DNA from: Cupriavidus taiwanensis
GTDB taxonomy: Bacteria; Pseudomonadota; Gammaproteobacteria; Burkholderiales; Burkholderiaceae
DNA: 64,000 bases
Direction: 5' to 3'
Assembly (NCBI RefSeq): GCF_900250115.1
Contig: NZ_LT984804.1
Location: 682,001 to 746,000, forward strand
Below the pieces are notes generated by a model, which worked only from the letters and a program-made list of their open reading frames with translations, was not told the DNA's origin and did not search any database. Below are positions 18,510 through 26,638 of this stretch, in pieces; within the stretch, counting starts at the first letter, position 1, and each line of letters begins with the position of its first letter. Made by a program: the position numbers and the translations under genes.

Positions 18510-19361
18510 ATGAGCACCCACGCCATCCCGACCACGCCCGCCGCCAGCGAGACCCCGGACAAGTACATCGTCCCGGGGCTGGAGCGCGGCCTGCGCCTGC
18601 TCGGCGAGTTCAGCAGCAAGGACCGCGCGATGTCGGCAGCGGAACTGGCGCGCCGCCTGAAGGTGCCGCGCTCGACCGTGTTCCGCCTGCTGGCCACGCT
18701 GGAAATGCTGGGCTTCGTCGAGCGCGCCGACGGCGGCCGCGATTTCCGGCTGGGCATGGCGGTGCTGCGGCTCGGCTTCGAGTACCTGGCGTCGCTGGAG
18801 CTGACCGAGCTGGGCCGCCCGCTGCTCGAGCGCCTGCGCGACGAGATCGGCTACCCCACCAACCTGGTGGTGCGCGACGGCCGTTCCATCGTCTATGTGG
18901 CCAAGGCGGTGTCGCCGCGGCCCTTTGCCAGCTCGGTCAATGTCGGCACGCGCCTGCCCGCGCATGCCACCGTGCTGGGCCGCGTGCTGCTGGAAGACCT
19001 GTCGCTGGCGGAGCTGCGCGCGCTGTATCCGGAGGCACAGCTCGAAGTGTTCTCCGACAGCACGCCGCGCACGACCGATGCGCTGTTCGCCATCGTCCAG
19101 CGCGACCGCGAGCGCGGCTACGTGCTGCAGGAAGGCTTTTTCGAATCGAGCATCTCGACCATCGCGGCGCCGGTGCGCGACCGCACCGGCAAGGTGGTGG
19201 CGGCGCTGGGCGCAACCATCCCCGCCGCGCATATCGATCCGGAGCAGCTGGACGCGATGGTGGAGCAAGTCAGGGATTGCGCGGGCGAGCTGTCGCGCCT
19301 GCTCGACTACCGGCCGTCGCTGCACAGCGCAGGCAAGGTCGTCAATCTGTATCGGGAGTGA
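18510..19361 (+). CDS. IclR family regulator (paralogue 1)
   Basis: A 283-residue IclR-type regulator: winged HTH at about residues 30-80 (S-A-A-E-L-A-R-R-L-K-V-P-R-S-T-V-F-R-L-L) and a C-terminal effector-binding domain. It is about 85% identical by eye over some 250 residues to the IclR at 41536, with an identical recognition helix, so both should bind the same DNA. Its own operon promoter carries the palindrome at 15622. It lies inside the operon it likely controls, giving feedback. Effectors of this family are usually small aromatic or aliphatic acids. Confidence 0.93.
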   Translation: MSTHAIPTTPAASETPDKYIVPGLERGLRLLGEFSSKDRAMSAAELARRLKVPRSTVFRLLATLEMLGFVERADGGRDFRLGMAVLRLGFEYLASLELTELGRPLLERLRDEIGYPTNLVVRDGRSIVYVAKAVSPRPFASSVNVGTRLPAHATVLGRVLLEDLSLAELRALYPEAQLEVFSDSTPRTTDALFAIVQRDRERGYVLQEGFFESSISTIAAPVRDRTGKVVAALGATIPAAHIDPEQLDAMVEQVRDCAGELSRLLDYRPSLHSAGKVVNLYRE

Positions 19362-19366
19362 GGACA

Positions 19367-20170
19367 ATGTCCATGATTGATCTCGGCGGCAAGGTTGCCG
19401 TCGTTACCGGCGGGTCCTCCGGCATCGGGCTGGCGACCGTCGAACTGCTGCTCGAAGCGGGCGCCGCGGTGGCCCTGTGCGGCCGTGACGAAAACCGCCT
19501 GCGCAGCGCCGAAGCGCAGCTGCGCGGGCAGTTCCCCGGGTGCCGGCTCTACGCCGCCCCCTGCGACGTGCTCAGGCCGGAGCAGGTCGCCGCCTTTGCC
19601 GCCGACGTGCAAGCCACGCTGGGCAACGTCGACATGCTGGTCAACAACGCCGGCCAGGGCCGTGTCTCCACCTTTGCCAATACCGAGGACGCGGCCTGGA
19701 TGGACGAGCTGCAGCTGAAGTTCTTCTCGGTGATCCACCCCACGCGCGCGTTCCTGCCGCAGCTGGAGCAGTCGGGGCAGGGCGCCATCGTCTGCGTCAA
19801 CTCGCTGCTGGCGCAGCAGCCCGAGCCGCACATGGTGGCGACCTCCGCCGCGCGTGCCGGCGTGCTCAACCTGGTGCGCTCGATGGCCACCGAGTTCGCG
19901 CCCAAAGGTGTCCGCGTCAACGGCATCCTGATCGGACTGGTCGAGTCGGGCCAGTGGCGCCGCCGCTTCGAGGCGCGCCCCGAAGAAGACCGTCACCTGG
20001 ACTGGGCCGCGTGGACCGCGCGCCTGGCCCGGCAGAAACATATTCCCCTTGGCCGCCTGGGCCTGCCTGTCGAGGCAGCCCGCGCCATCCTGTTCCTTGC
20101 CTCGCCGTTGTCTTCGTACACCACGGGCAGCCATATCGATATCTCCGGAGGACACTCCCGTCATGCCTAA
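19367..20170 (+). CDS. SDR-family protein with degenerate active site
   Basis: A 267-residue SDR-fold protein with an intact NAD(P) motif VVTGGSSGIGLA (residues about 12-23) and N-N-A-G. The active-site Y-x-x-x-K is replaced: the aligned segment MVATSAARAG has Thr159 for Tyr and Arg163 for Lys; a Ser at about 146 is kept. It may use another mechanism, or may be a non-dehydrogenase member of the family. ATG 19367 follows GAGGAC, which overlaps the IclR stop; its end overlaps the next gene by 8 bases, so translation is tightly coupled. Confidence 0.85.
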   Translation: MSMIDLGGKVAVVTGGSSGIGLATVELLLEAGAAVALCGRDENRLRSAEAQLRGQFPGCRLYAAPCDVLRPEQVAAFAADVQATLGNVDMLVNNAGQGRVSTFANTEDAAWMDELQLKFFSVIHPTRAFLPQLEQSGQGAIVCVNSLLAQQPEPHMVATSAARAGVLNLVRSMATEFAPKGVRVNGILIGLVESGQWRRRFEARPEEDRHLDWAAWTARLARQKHIPLGRLGLPVEAARAILFLASPLSSYTTGSHIDISGGHSRHA

Positions 20171-21878
20171 TCAACAACCGTACGAACAGCAGCAGGTCAC
20201 CGTCGGCTGCGCCATCACGGCGTTTCTCGAACAGTGCGGCGTCAAGGCCGCGTTCGGCGTGATCTCGATCCACAACATGCCGATCCTCGACGCCATGGGC
20301 GAGCGCGGCAAGATCCGCTTCGTGCCGGCGCGCGGCGAAGCGGGCGGCACCAACATGGCCGACGCCTACGCCCGCACCACCGGTGGCCTGGGCGTGTGCC
20401 TGACCAGCACCGGCACCGCCGCGGGCAACGCCGCCGGCGCCATGGTCGAGGCGCTGACCGCCGGCACGCCGATGCTGCATATCACCGGCCAGATCGAGAC
20501 CCCGTACCTGGACCAGAGCCTGGCCTACATCCACGAAGCGCCGGACCAGCTCACCATGCTGAAGGCCGTGTCGAAGGCCGCCTTCCGCATCCGCAGCGCG
20601 GACACCGCGCTCAGCACCATCAAGCTGGCGGTGCAGACCGCGCTGACGGCGCCGACCGGCCCGGTCAGCGTGGAGATCCCCATCGACATCCAGGCCGCGC
20701 TGATCGACCTGCCGGCCGACCTGCAGCCGCTGCCGGTGCCGCAGCACGTGCCGTCGGCGCACGCGCTGGACGCGCTGGCCGAGCGCCTGGTGCAGGCGAA
20801 GCGTCCGCTGCTGTGGCTGGGCGGCGGCGCGCGCCATGCCAGCAAGCAGGTGCAGCGCCTGCTCGACCTGGGCTTCGGCGTGGTCACCAGCACCCAGGGC
20901 CGCGGCATCGTGCCGGAGGACGATCCGCGCTCGTTGGGCGCGTTCAACCTGCACAAGCCGGTCGAGGCCTTCTACCAGAGCTGCGACGCGATGCTGGTGG
21001 TGGGCTCGCGCCTGCGCGGCAATGAAACCCTCAAGTACGAACTGAAGCTGCCGCGCCCGCTGCTGCGCATCGACGCCGATCCCGCCGCCGAAGGCCGCTG
21101 CTATATGAGCGACTACTTCGTCAGCGGTGATGCCGCGCTGGCGCTGGATGCGCTGGCCGACCGGCTCGAGCAGCGCATGCAGGTCGACCCGGCCTTCGCC
21201 GCCGACCTGCGCCGCGCGCACGACATCGCGGTCAACAGCCTGATCGACGGCCTGGGCCCGTATTCGGCGCTGGTGCAGGCGCTGCAGGGCGCGGTCGGGC
21301 GCAACTTCAACTGGGTGCGCGACGTGACCGTGTCGAACAGCACCTGGGGCAACCGCCAGCTGCGCATTTTCGATTCGCGTGCCGGCGTGCATGCGCTGGG
21401 CGGCGGCATCGGCCAGGGCCTGGCGATGGGCATCGGCGCCGCGATCGGCGCCGCGGCCACGGGCTCGGGCAAGAAGACCTTCACGCTGGCCGGCGACGGC
21501 GGCTTCATCCTGAACCTCGGCGAGCTGGCCACCGCGGTGCAGGAACGCGCTGACATGGTGATCGTGCTGATGAACGACAAGGGCTACGGCGTGATCAAGA
21601 ACATCCAGGACGCGCAGTACGGCGGCCGCCGCCACTATGTGGACCTGCATACGCCGGACTACGCCACGCTGGCGAAGTCGCTGTCGCTGCGCCACGCGCG
21701 CGTCAGCAACCTGGCCGAGGTCGGCGCCGCGCTCCAGGCGGCCACGGCCGAGTCGGGCCCGTTCCTGCTGGAGATCGACATGCTGTCGATCGGCTCCTTC
21801 AAGACCATCTTCGCCGGCCCCCCGGTGAACAAGGACAACGAAGAGCCGGCGCGCGAACAAACCACTGTCACCGCCTGA
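20163..21878 (+). CDS. ThDP-dependent enzyme (acetolactate synthase/decarboxylase-like)
   Basis: A 571-residue thiamine-diphosphate enzyme of the acetolactate synthase / benzoylformate decarboxylase superfamily. The N-terminal PYR domain has the activating Glu59 (VPARGEAGGTNMADAYAR), a central transhydrogenase-like domain follows, and the C-terminal PP domain has GDGGF at 445-449 with N471-D. The protein is placed among an oxygenase, dehydrogenases and an aldehyde dehydrogenase, so decarboxylation of a 2-oxo acid to an aldehyde (then oxidised by the ALDH at 22931) is more likely than branched-chain amino acid synthesis. GGAGGA before ATG 20163 lies in the previous gene. Confidence 0.87.
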   Translation: MPNQQPYEQQQVTVGCAITAFLEQCGVKAAFGVISIHNMPILDAMGERGKIRFVPARGEAGGTNMADAYARTTGGLGVCLTSTGTAAGNAAGAMVEALTAGTPMLHITGQIETPYLDQSLAYIHEAPDQLTMLKAVSKAAFRIRSADTALSTIKLAVQTALTAPTGPVSVEIPIDIQAALIDLPADLQPLPVPQHVPSAHALDALAERLVQAKRPLLWLGGGARHASKQVQRLLDLGFGVVTSTQGRGIVPEDDPRSLGAFNLHKPVEAFYQSCDAMLVVGSRLRGNETLKYELKLPRPLLRIDADPAAEGRCYMSDYFVSGDAALALDALADRLEQRMQVDPAFAADLRRAHDIAVNSLIDGLGPYSALVQALQGAVGRNFNWVRDVTVSNSTWGNRQLRIFDSRAGVHALGGGIGQGLAMGIGAAIGAAATGSGKKTFTLAGDGGFILNLGELATAVQERADMVIVLMNDKGYGVIKNIQDAQYGGRRHYVDLHTPDYATLAKSLSLRHARVSNLAEVGAALQAATAESGPFLLEIDMLSIGSFKTIFAGPPVNKDNEEPAREQTTVTA

Positions 21879-21890
21879 GGGAGAGCCGCG

Positions 21891-22691
21891 ATGCTGCATG
21901 TGTCCATGGTTGGCTGCGGCGCGATCGGCCGCGGCGTGCTGGAATTGCTCAAGAGCGATCCGGACGTGGTGTTTGACGTGGTGATCGTGCCGGAGCACAC
22001 GATGGATGAGGCCCGCGGCGCGGTCTCCGCGCTGGCGCCCCGCGCCCGCGTCGCCACGCACCTGGACGATCAGCGCCCCGACCTGCTGGTCGAGTGCGCC
22101 GGCCACCATGCGCTGGAAGAGCATATCGTGCCGGCGCTGGAGCGCGGCATCCCGTGCATGGTGGTGTCGGTGGGCGCGCTGTCCGAACCCGGCATGGCCG
22201 AGCGGCTGGAAGCAGCGGCGCGTCGCGGCGGCACGCAGGTGCAGCTGCTGTCCGGCGCGATCGGCGCCATCGACGCGCTCGCCGCGGCCCGCGTCGGCGG
22301 GCTGGACGAAGTCATCTACACCGGCCGCAAGCCGGCGCGTGCGTGGACCGGCACGCCGGCCGAGCAGCTGTTCGAGCTGGACGCCCTGACCGAGACCACG
22401 GTGATCTTCGAAGGCAGCGCGCGCGACGCGGCGCGCCTGTACCCGAAGAACGCCAACGTCGCCGCCACGGTGTCGCTGGCCGGCCTGGGTCTCGATCGTA
22501 CTTCGGTGAAGCTGCTGGCCGATCCGCATGCGGTGGAGAACGTGCATCACGTGGAAGCGCGCGGGGCGTTCGGCGGGTTTGAGCTGACCATGCGCGGCAA
22601 GCCGCTGGCGGCGAATCCGAAGACCTCGGCGCTGACGGTGTTCAGCGTGGTGCGGGCGCTGGGGAACCGGGCGCACGCGGTATCGATTTAA
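21891..22691 (+). CDS. nadX: L-aspartate dehydrogenase-like protein
   Basis: A 266-residue member of the aspartate dehydrogenase (DUF108) family, which interconverts aspartate and oxaloacetate plus ammonia with NAD(P). The Rossmann motif GCGAIGRG (residues 8-15) and the catalytic His220 in NVHHVEARGAFGG are present. The length equals that of the characterised Ralstonia eutropha enzyme as I recall it. It begins 12 bases after the ThDP enzyme, with GAGGGAG as ribosome site, and is thus part of the catabolic operon rather than an NAD-biosynthesis locus. It may handle an amino or imino acid intermediate, but that is inference. Confidence 0.85.
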   Translation: MLHVSMVGCGAIGRGVLELLKSDPDVVFDVVIVPEHTMDEARGAVSALAPRARVATHLDDQRPDLLVECAGHHALEEHIVPALERGIPCMVVSVGALSEPGMAERLEAAARRGGTQVQLLSGAIGAIDALAAARVGGLDEVIYTGRKPARAWTGTPAEQLFELDALTETTVIFEGSARDAARLYPKNANVAATVSLAGLGLDRTSVKLLADPHAVENVHHVEARGAFGGFELTMRGKPLAANPKTSALTVFSVVRALGNRAHAVSI

Positions 22692-22719
22692 GGGCGCCAA
22701 TCCATGCTGCCGGTTTGCT

Positions 22720-22843
22720 CCCCTCTCCCGCGAGCGGGAGAGGGGCCGGGGGTGAGGGCCGGCGTGTGCCAAGGACGAGGCGCTGAACTCCGTGAAAAGC
22801 GCTCGCCCTCACCCCCACCCCTCTCCCGCAAGCGGGAGAGGGG
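22720..22843. repeat. REP-like inverted pair (copies 1 and 2)
   Basis: Two palindromes with arms CCCCTCTCCCGC and GCGGGAGAGGGG lie at 22720-22745 (loop GA) and 22818-22843 (loop AA). Each is joined to a G-rich flank (GGGGGTGAGGGC) or its complement (GCCCTCACCCCC), so the two units face each other. They fill most of the 239-base gap between the aspartate dehydrogenase and ALDH genes. The same arrangement occurs at 26437-26606. The paired layout is that of bacterial REP/BIME elements; they may form strong RNA hairpins that partly terminate or protect the operon transcript. Confidence 0.75.
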
Positions 22844-22930
22844 AGTCCCGCCGCAGCATCGGTGAGGGCATCGCAGCGAGATAAAGCAGTAAAGCCGGCA
22901 GCGGCCACGACAGACATAGCAGGCAACGAC

Positions 22931-24409
22931 ATGAACCGACAAGAAGTCCTTCCCATCTGCATCGCCGGCGAATGGCGCCTCGGCACCGGCGACCGCTACG
23001 GCACGCGCTACCCCGCCACCGGCGAGGTCGTGGCCGAACTGAACGCTGCCAGCCTGGCTGACGTGGAAGAAGCGGTGCAGGGCGCGCAGCGCGCCTTCGA
23101 AACCAGCGGCTGGGCCCAGCGCAAGCCGCACGAGCGTGCCGCCGTGCTGTACCGCGTGGCCGAGCTGATCCGCGCCAAGGGCGAGCAACTGGCGCAGCGC
23201 CAGCGCCTGGACAACGGCAAGCCCATCAGCGAGACGCGCGCGCTGGTTGCCAGTGCCGCCGGCACTTTCCAGTTCTTTGCCGCCGCCTGCGAAACGCTGG
23301 AAGAAACCATCACCCCGCAACGCGGCGACTGCCTGACCATGAGCGTCTACGAACCGATGGGCGTGGTCGCGGCGATCACGCCGTGGAACTCGCCGATCGC
23401 CAGCGAGGCGCAGAAGATGGCGCCCGCGCTTGCCGCCGGCAATGCCGTGGTGGTCAAGCCTGCCGAAGTCACGCCGCTGATGGCGCTGGAACTGGCGCGC
23501 ATCTGCGAGGAAGCCGGCGTGCCCAGGGGGCTGGTCAGCGTGCTGCCGGGCAAGGGCTCGGTGATCGGCGACGCCATCACCAAGCATCCGCTGGTGCGCC
23601 GCGTGTCGTTCACCGGCGGCACCACCACCGGCAAGCACATCGCGCATATCGCCGCCGACAAGATGATGCCGGTGTCGCTGGAGCTGGGCGGCAAGTCGCC
23701 GACCATGGTGTTCGACGATGCCGACCTCGACCACGCGGTCAACGGCGTGCTGTACGGCATCTTCAGCTCGTCGGGAGAATCGTGCATCGCCGGCTCGCGC
23801 CTGTTCGTGGCGCGTTCGCAGTACGAGGCCTTTATCGACCGGCTGGCGCACGGCGCCGCGCAGCTGCGCGTGGGCGACCCGGCCGACGAGCGCACACAGA
23901 TGGGGCCGCTTATCACTGACCGCCATCGCGATTCGATCGAGTCGTATGTCGCGAGCGGCGTGCACGAAGGCGGGCAACTTCGCACCGGCGGCCTGCGCCC
24001 CAACGTGGCCGGCCTGCCCAATGGCTACTTCTACACGCCCACCATCATCGAAGGCCTGGATAACAACGCCCGCATCTGCCAGGAAGAAATCTTCGGCCCG
24101 GTGCTGGTGGCGATCCCCTTCGACGACGAGGACGACCTGATCGAACAGGCCAACGACAGCGTCTACGCGCTGGCCGCCGGCATCTGGACGCGCGACTACA
24201 AGCGCGCCTGGCGCGTGGCACGTGCCGTGCAGGCGGGCAACGTGTGGATCAACACCTACAAGCAGTTCTCGATCGCGACGCCGTTCGGCGGCTGGCGCGA
24301 CAGCGGCCTGGGCCGCGAGAAGGGACGGCTGGGCATCCTGCAGTACATGGAGCAGAAAAGCGTGTACTGGGGCCTGAACGAACAACCGCTGCCGTGGGCC
24401 AACCACTGA
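22931..24409 (+). CDS. NAD(P)-dependent aldehyde dehydrogenase
   Basis: A 492-residue aldehyde dehydrogenase. It has the cofactor region ITPWNSP, the general-base Glu251 in LELGGKSP, and the nucleophile Cys285 in SSGESCIAGS. The C-terminal G-W-R-D-S-G-L-G-R-E motif is intact. It oxidises an aldehyde to the acid, plausibly the product of the ThDP decarboxylase encoded upstream. ATG 22931 is used; no strong ribosome site is seen. REP-like repeats separate it from the gene before it. The next gene starts 23 bases after its stop. Confidence 0.92.
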   Translation: MNRQEVLPICIAGEWRLGTGDRYGTRYPATGEVVAELNAASLADVEEAVQGAQRAFETSGWAQRKPHERAAVLYRVAELIRAKGEQLAQRQRLDNGKPISETRALVASAAGTFQFFAAACETLEETITPQRGDCLTMSVYEPMGVVAAITPWNSPIASEAQKMAPALAAGNAVVVKPAEVTPLMALELARICEEAGVPRGLVSVLPGKGSVIGDAITKHPLVRRVSFTGGTTTGKHIAHIAADKMMPVSLELGGKSPTMVFDDADLDHAVNGVLYGIFSSSGESCIAGSRLFVARSQYEAFIDRLAHGAAQLRVGDPADERTQMGPLITDRHRDSIESYVASGVHEGGQLRTGGLRPNVAGLPNGYFYTPTIIEGLDNNARICQEEIFGPVLVAIPFDDEDDLIEQANDSVYALAAGIWTRDYKRAWRVARAVQAGNVWINTYKQFSIATPFGGWRDSGLGREKGRLGILQYMEQKSVYWGLNEQPLPWANH

Positions 24410-24432
24410 ACCCGGCAGGCTGGAGAGAAGCA

Positions 24433-25419
24433 ATGATCAAGGTATTGGGAATCGACGAGATCGTCTACGGCGCGGATGACTTCGACGCCTGCCGCGGTTT
24501 CTTCACCGACTGGGGCCTGGCCATCAAGCGCGATGACGCGCAGGGCCTGGATTTCGAAACGCTGAACGGCTGCCGCGTGCTGGTGCGCCGCATCGACGAT
24601 CCTTCGCTGCCGCCCGCGATCGAGGCCGGCCCGACGCTGCGCGAAGTGGTGTGGGGGGTCGAATCGCAGGCTTCGCTCGACCACCTCGCTGAAGCGATTG
24701 CCGATGCGCCGGGCTTTGTGAAGCAGGGCGAAGGCAAGGATGGACGCGATTGGCTGCGCCTCGGCTGCACCGACCCGAACGGCCTGGCGGTGCGCTTCCA
24801 GGTCACGCGCAAGCATGACGTGCAGGTCGAATGCGCGCTGATGAACACGTGGAACGACAAGCCGCGCATGAACCAGCGCAGCCCGATCTACGACCACGCC
24901 ACGCCGATCGAAGTCGGCCACGTGGTGTTCTTCGTGAAGGACGTAAAAGCCACGGAGCGGTTCTATGTGGAGAAGTTCGGCTTCGTACCGTCGGACCGCT
25001 ACCCGGACCGCGGCGCGTTCCTGCGCTGCACGGCGGACGGCGGCCACCACGACCTGTTCCTGCTGCAGCTGCCGGAACCGAAGAGCGGCCTGAACCACGT
25101 CGCCTTCACCGTGCGCGACATCCACGAAGTGTTCGGCGGCGGCATGCACGTGTCGCGCAAGGGCTGGGACACGCAGCTCGGCCCGGGCCGGCACCCGATT
25201 TCCTCGGCCTACTTCTGGTACTTCAAGAACCCGGCCGGCGGTCTGATCGAGTACTACGCCGATGAAGACCAGCTCGACGAACACTGGGAGCCGCGTGCGT
25301 TCGAACCGGGCCCGACCATGTTCGCCGAATGGGCGATCGAGGGCGGCATCGACGGCAACACCCGCCGCCAGAAGAACGCCGGCGGCCCGGCAGGCAAGTT
25401 CCTGACCGAGAAGCGGTAA
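24433..25419 (+). CDS. VOC protein, type I extradiol dioxygenase-like
   Basis: A 328-residue protein with two vicinal-oxygen-chelate modules, the architecture of type I extradiol ring-cleavage dioxygenases. In the C-terminal module all three metal ligands of that family can be placed: H163 (VGHVVFFV), H222 (LNHVAFTV) and E273 (GLIEYYADE). The N-terminal module has no such set, as in extradiol enzymes. It may cleave a catechol-type intermediate or act on a related enol. ATG 24433 follows GGAGAGAAGCA. It is flanked by the ALDH and the Rieske reductase. Confidence 0.85.
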   Translation: MIKVLGIDEIVYGADDFDACRGFFTDWGLAIKRDDAQGLDFETLNGCRVLVRRIDDPSLPPAIEAGPTLREVVWGVESQASLDHLAEAIADAPGFVKQGEGKDGRDWLRLGCTDPNGLAVRFQVTRKHDVQVECALMNTWNDKPRMNQRSPIYDHATPIEVGHVVFFVKDVKATERFYVEKFGFVPSDRYPDRGAFLRCTADGGHHDLFLLQLPEPKSGLNHVAFTVRDIHEVFGGGMHVSRKGWDTQLGPGRHPISSAYFWYFKNPAGGLIEYYADEDQLDEHWEPRAFEPGPTMFAEWAIEGGIDGNTRRQKNAGGPAGKFLTEKR

Positions 25420-25448
25420 GCAGAGAAGCGCAACAGAAGGAAGCAGCA

Positions 25449-26405
25449 ATGAGTGCCCACCAGTCCCTGACCCTGCGGGTCCAGGCCATGCGCTACGAAG
25501 CGCGTGGCGTGGTCAGCATCGAACTGCAAGATCCCGAAGGGAAGACCCTGCCCGAGTACAGCCCGGGCGCCCATATCGACCTGCACCTGGGCAACGGCCT
25601 GGTGCGCAGCTATTCGCTGTGTGGCGCGCCGGAAGCGCGCAACCGCTACACCGTGGGCGTGCTGCTGGACCGCGGCAGCCGCGGCGGCTCGCGCTACGTG
25701 CACGAGCAGCTGCGCGTGGGCGCCACGCTGACCGTGGGCGCGCCGCGCAACAACTTCGAGCTGGAGGAGAGCGCAGCGCACACCGTGCTCGTGGCTGGCG
25801 GCATCGGCGTCACGCCGATCGTCTGCATGGCGCGCCGGCTGGCCGAGCTGGGCAAGTCGTTCACGCTGATCTACTGCGCGCGTTCGCGCGCCGAGGCGGC
25901 GTTCGTCGAAACGCTGTCGGCCTACGGCGACGCGGTGCGCTTCCACTTCGACGATGAAGCGGGCGCGCCGCCGGACCTGAAGGCCATGCTGGGCGGACAG
26001 GACGCGCAGACGCACTTCTACTGCTGCGGCCCCGGCCCGATGCTGAACGCGTTCGAGGCCGCGTGCGCGGCCCATGCCTACCCCAACGTCCATATCGAGC
26101 GCTTTGCCGCCGACCCGTCGACCGAGGCAGTGCAGGAAGGCGAATACGTGGTGCAGCTGTCGCGCACCGGCGCGCTGGTCAAGGTGCCGTCGGGCAAGTC
26201 GCTGCTGGACGCGCTGCTCGATTCCGGCGTCGAGGTCGAATACAGCTGCCGCGAAGGCGTGTGCGGCTCGTGCGAGACCGCCGTGCTGGAAGGCTGCCCC
26301 GACCACCGCGACAGCGTGCTGAGCAACAGCGAGCGCGCCAGCAACAAGACCATGATGGTGTGCGTGTCCGGGTGCAAGGGCAGCAAGCTGGTGCTGGACT
26401 TGTAA
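25449..26405 (+). CDS. VanB/PDR-type ferredoxin reductase
   Basis: A 318-residue phthalate-dioxygenase-reductase-type protein. It has an FMN-binding domain (R-S-Y-S-L-C-G, residues about 52-58), an NAD domain (V-A-G-G-I-G-V-T-P), and a C-terminal plant-type [2Fe-2S] ferredoxin with Cys ligands in CREGVCGSC and a distal Cys. It passes electrons from NADH to the Rieske oxygenase encoded at 16061. ATG 25449 is preceded by AGAAGGAAG. It ends the contiguous part of the operon, with REP-like repeats after it. Confidence 0.93.
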   Translation: MSAHQSLTLRVQAMRYEARGVVSIELQDPEGKTLPEYSPGAHIDLHLGNGLVRSYSLCGAPEARNRYTVGVLLDRGSRGGSRYVHEQLRVGATLTVGAPRNNFELEESAAHTVLVAGGIGVTPIVCMARRLAELGKSFTLIYCARSRAEAAFVETLSAYGDAVRFHFDDEAGAPPDLKAMLGGQDAQTHFYCCGPGPMLNAFEAACAAHAYPNVHIERFAADPSTEAVQEGEYVVQLSRTGALVKVPSGKSLLDALLDSGVEVEYSCREGVCGSCETAVLEGCPDHRDSVLSNSERASNKTMMVCVSGCKGSKLVLDL

Positions 26406-26436
26406 TTCTCGATTGCTCGTTCCGCGAGTGTTTTCT

Positions 26437-26606
26437 CCCCTCTCCCGCGCGCGGGAGAGGGGCGGGGGAGAGGGCCGGCGCCGGCCGTAGCCAGCGCGCT
26501 GCCAAATCCCGACTTCCTCATCCAAGTCCCCGGGTAAGCCGCGGTACATGCCGCCAGCAAGCGCCTGCCCTCTCCCCCAACCCCCCTTCCGCAAGCGGGA
26601 GAGGGG
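26437..26606. repeat. REP-like inverted pair (copies 3 and 4)
   Basis: A perfect palindrome (arms CCCCTCTCCCGC / GCGGGAGAGGGG, loop GC) at 26437-26462 is followed by an imperfect inverted partner at 26583-26606 (loop AA). Both have the same G-rich flanks as the pair at 22720. They occupy the 233-base gap between the reductase and the MFS gene. Confidence 0.75.
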
Positions 26607-26638
26607 AGCAACCCGAAAGAATCCAACCGAGAAGTACC

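Noticed and set aside
19917..22772. A 951-codon frame on the minus strand opposite the SDR, ThDP and AspDH genes.
   Set aside because: It is Arg/Gly/His/Ala-rich with no family motif and fully overlaps well-supported plus-strand genes. It is a codon-bias shadow.
22720..26606. The four palindromic repeats considered as a CRISPR array.
   Set aside because: They are hairpins in facing pairs almost 4 kb apart, without regular spacers or cas genes.
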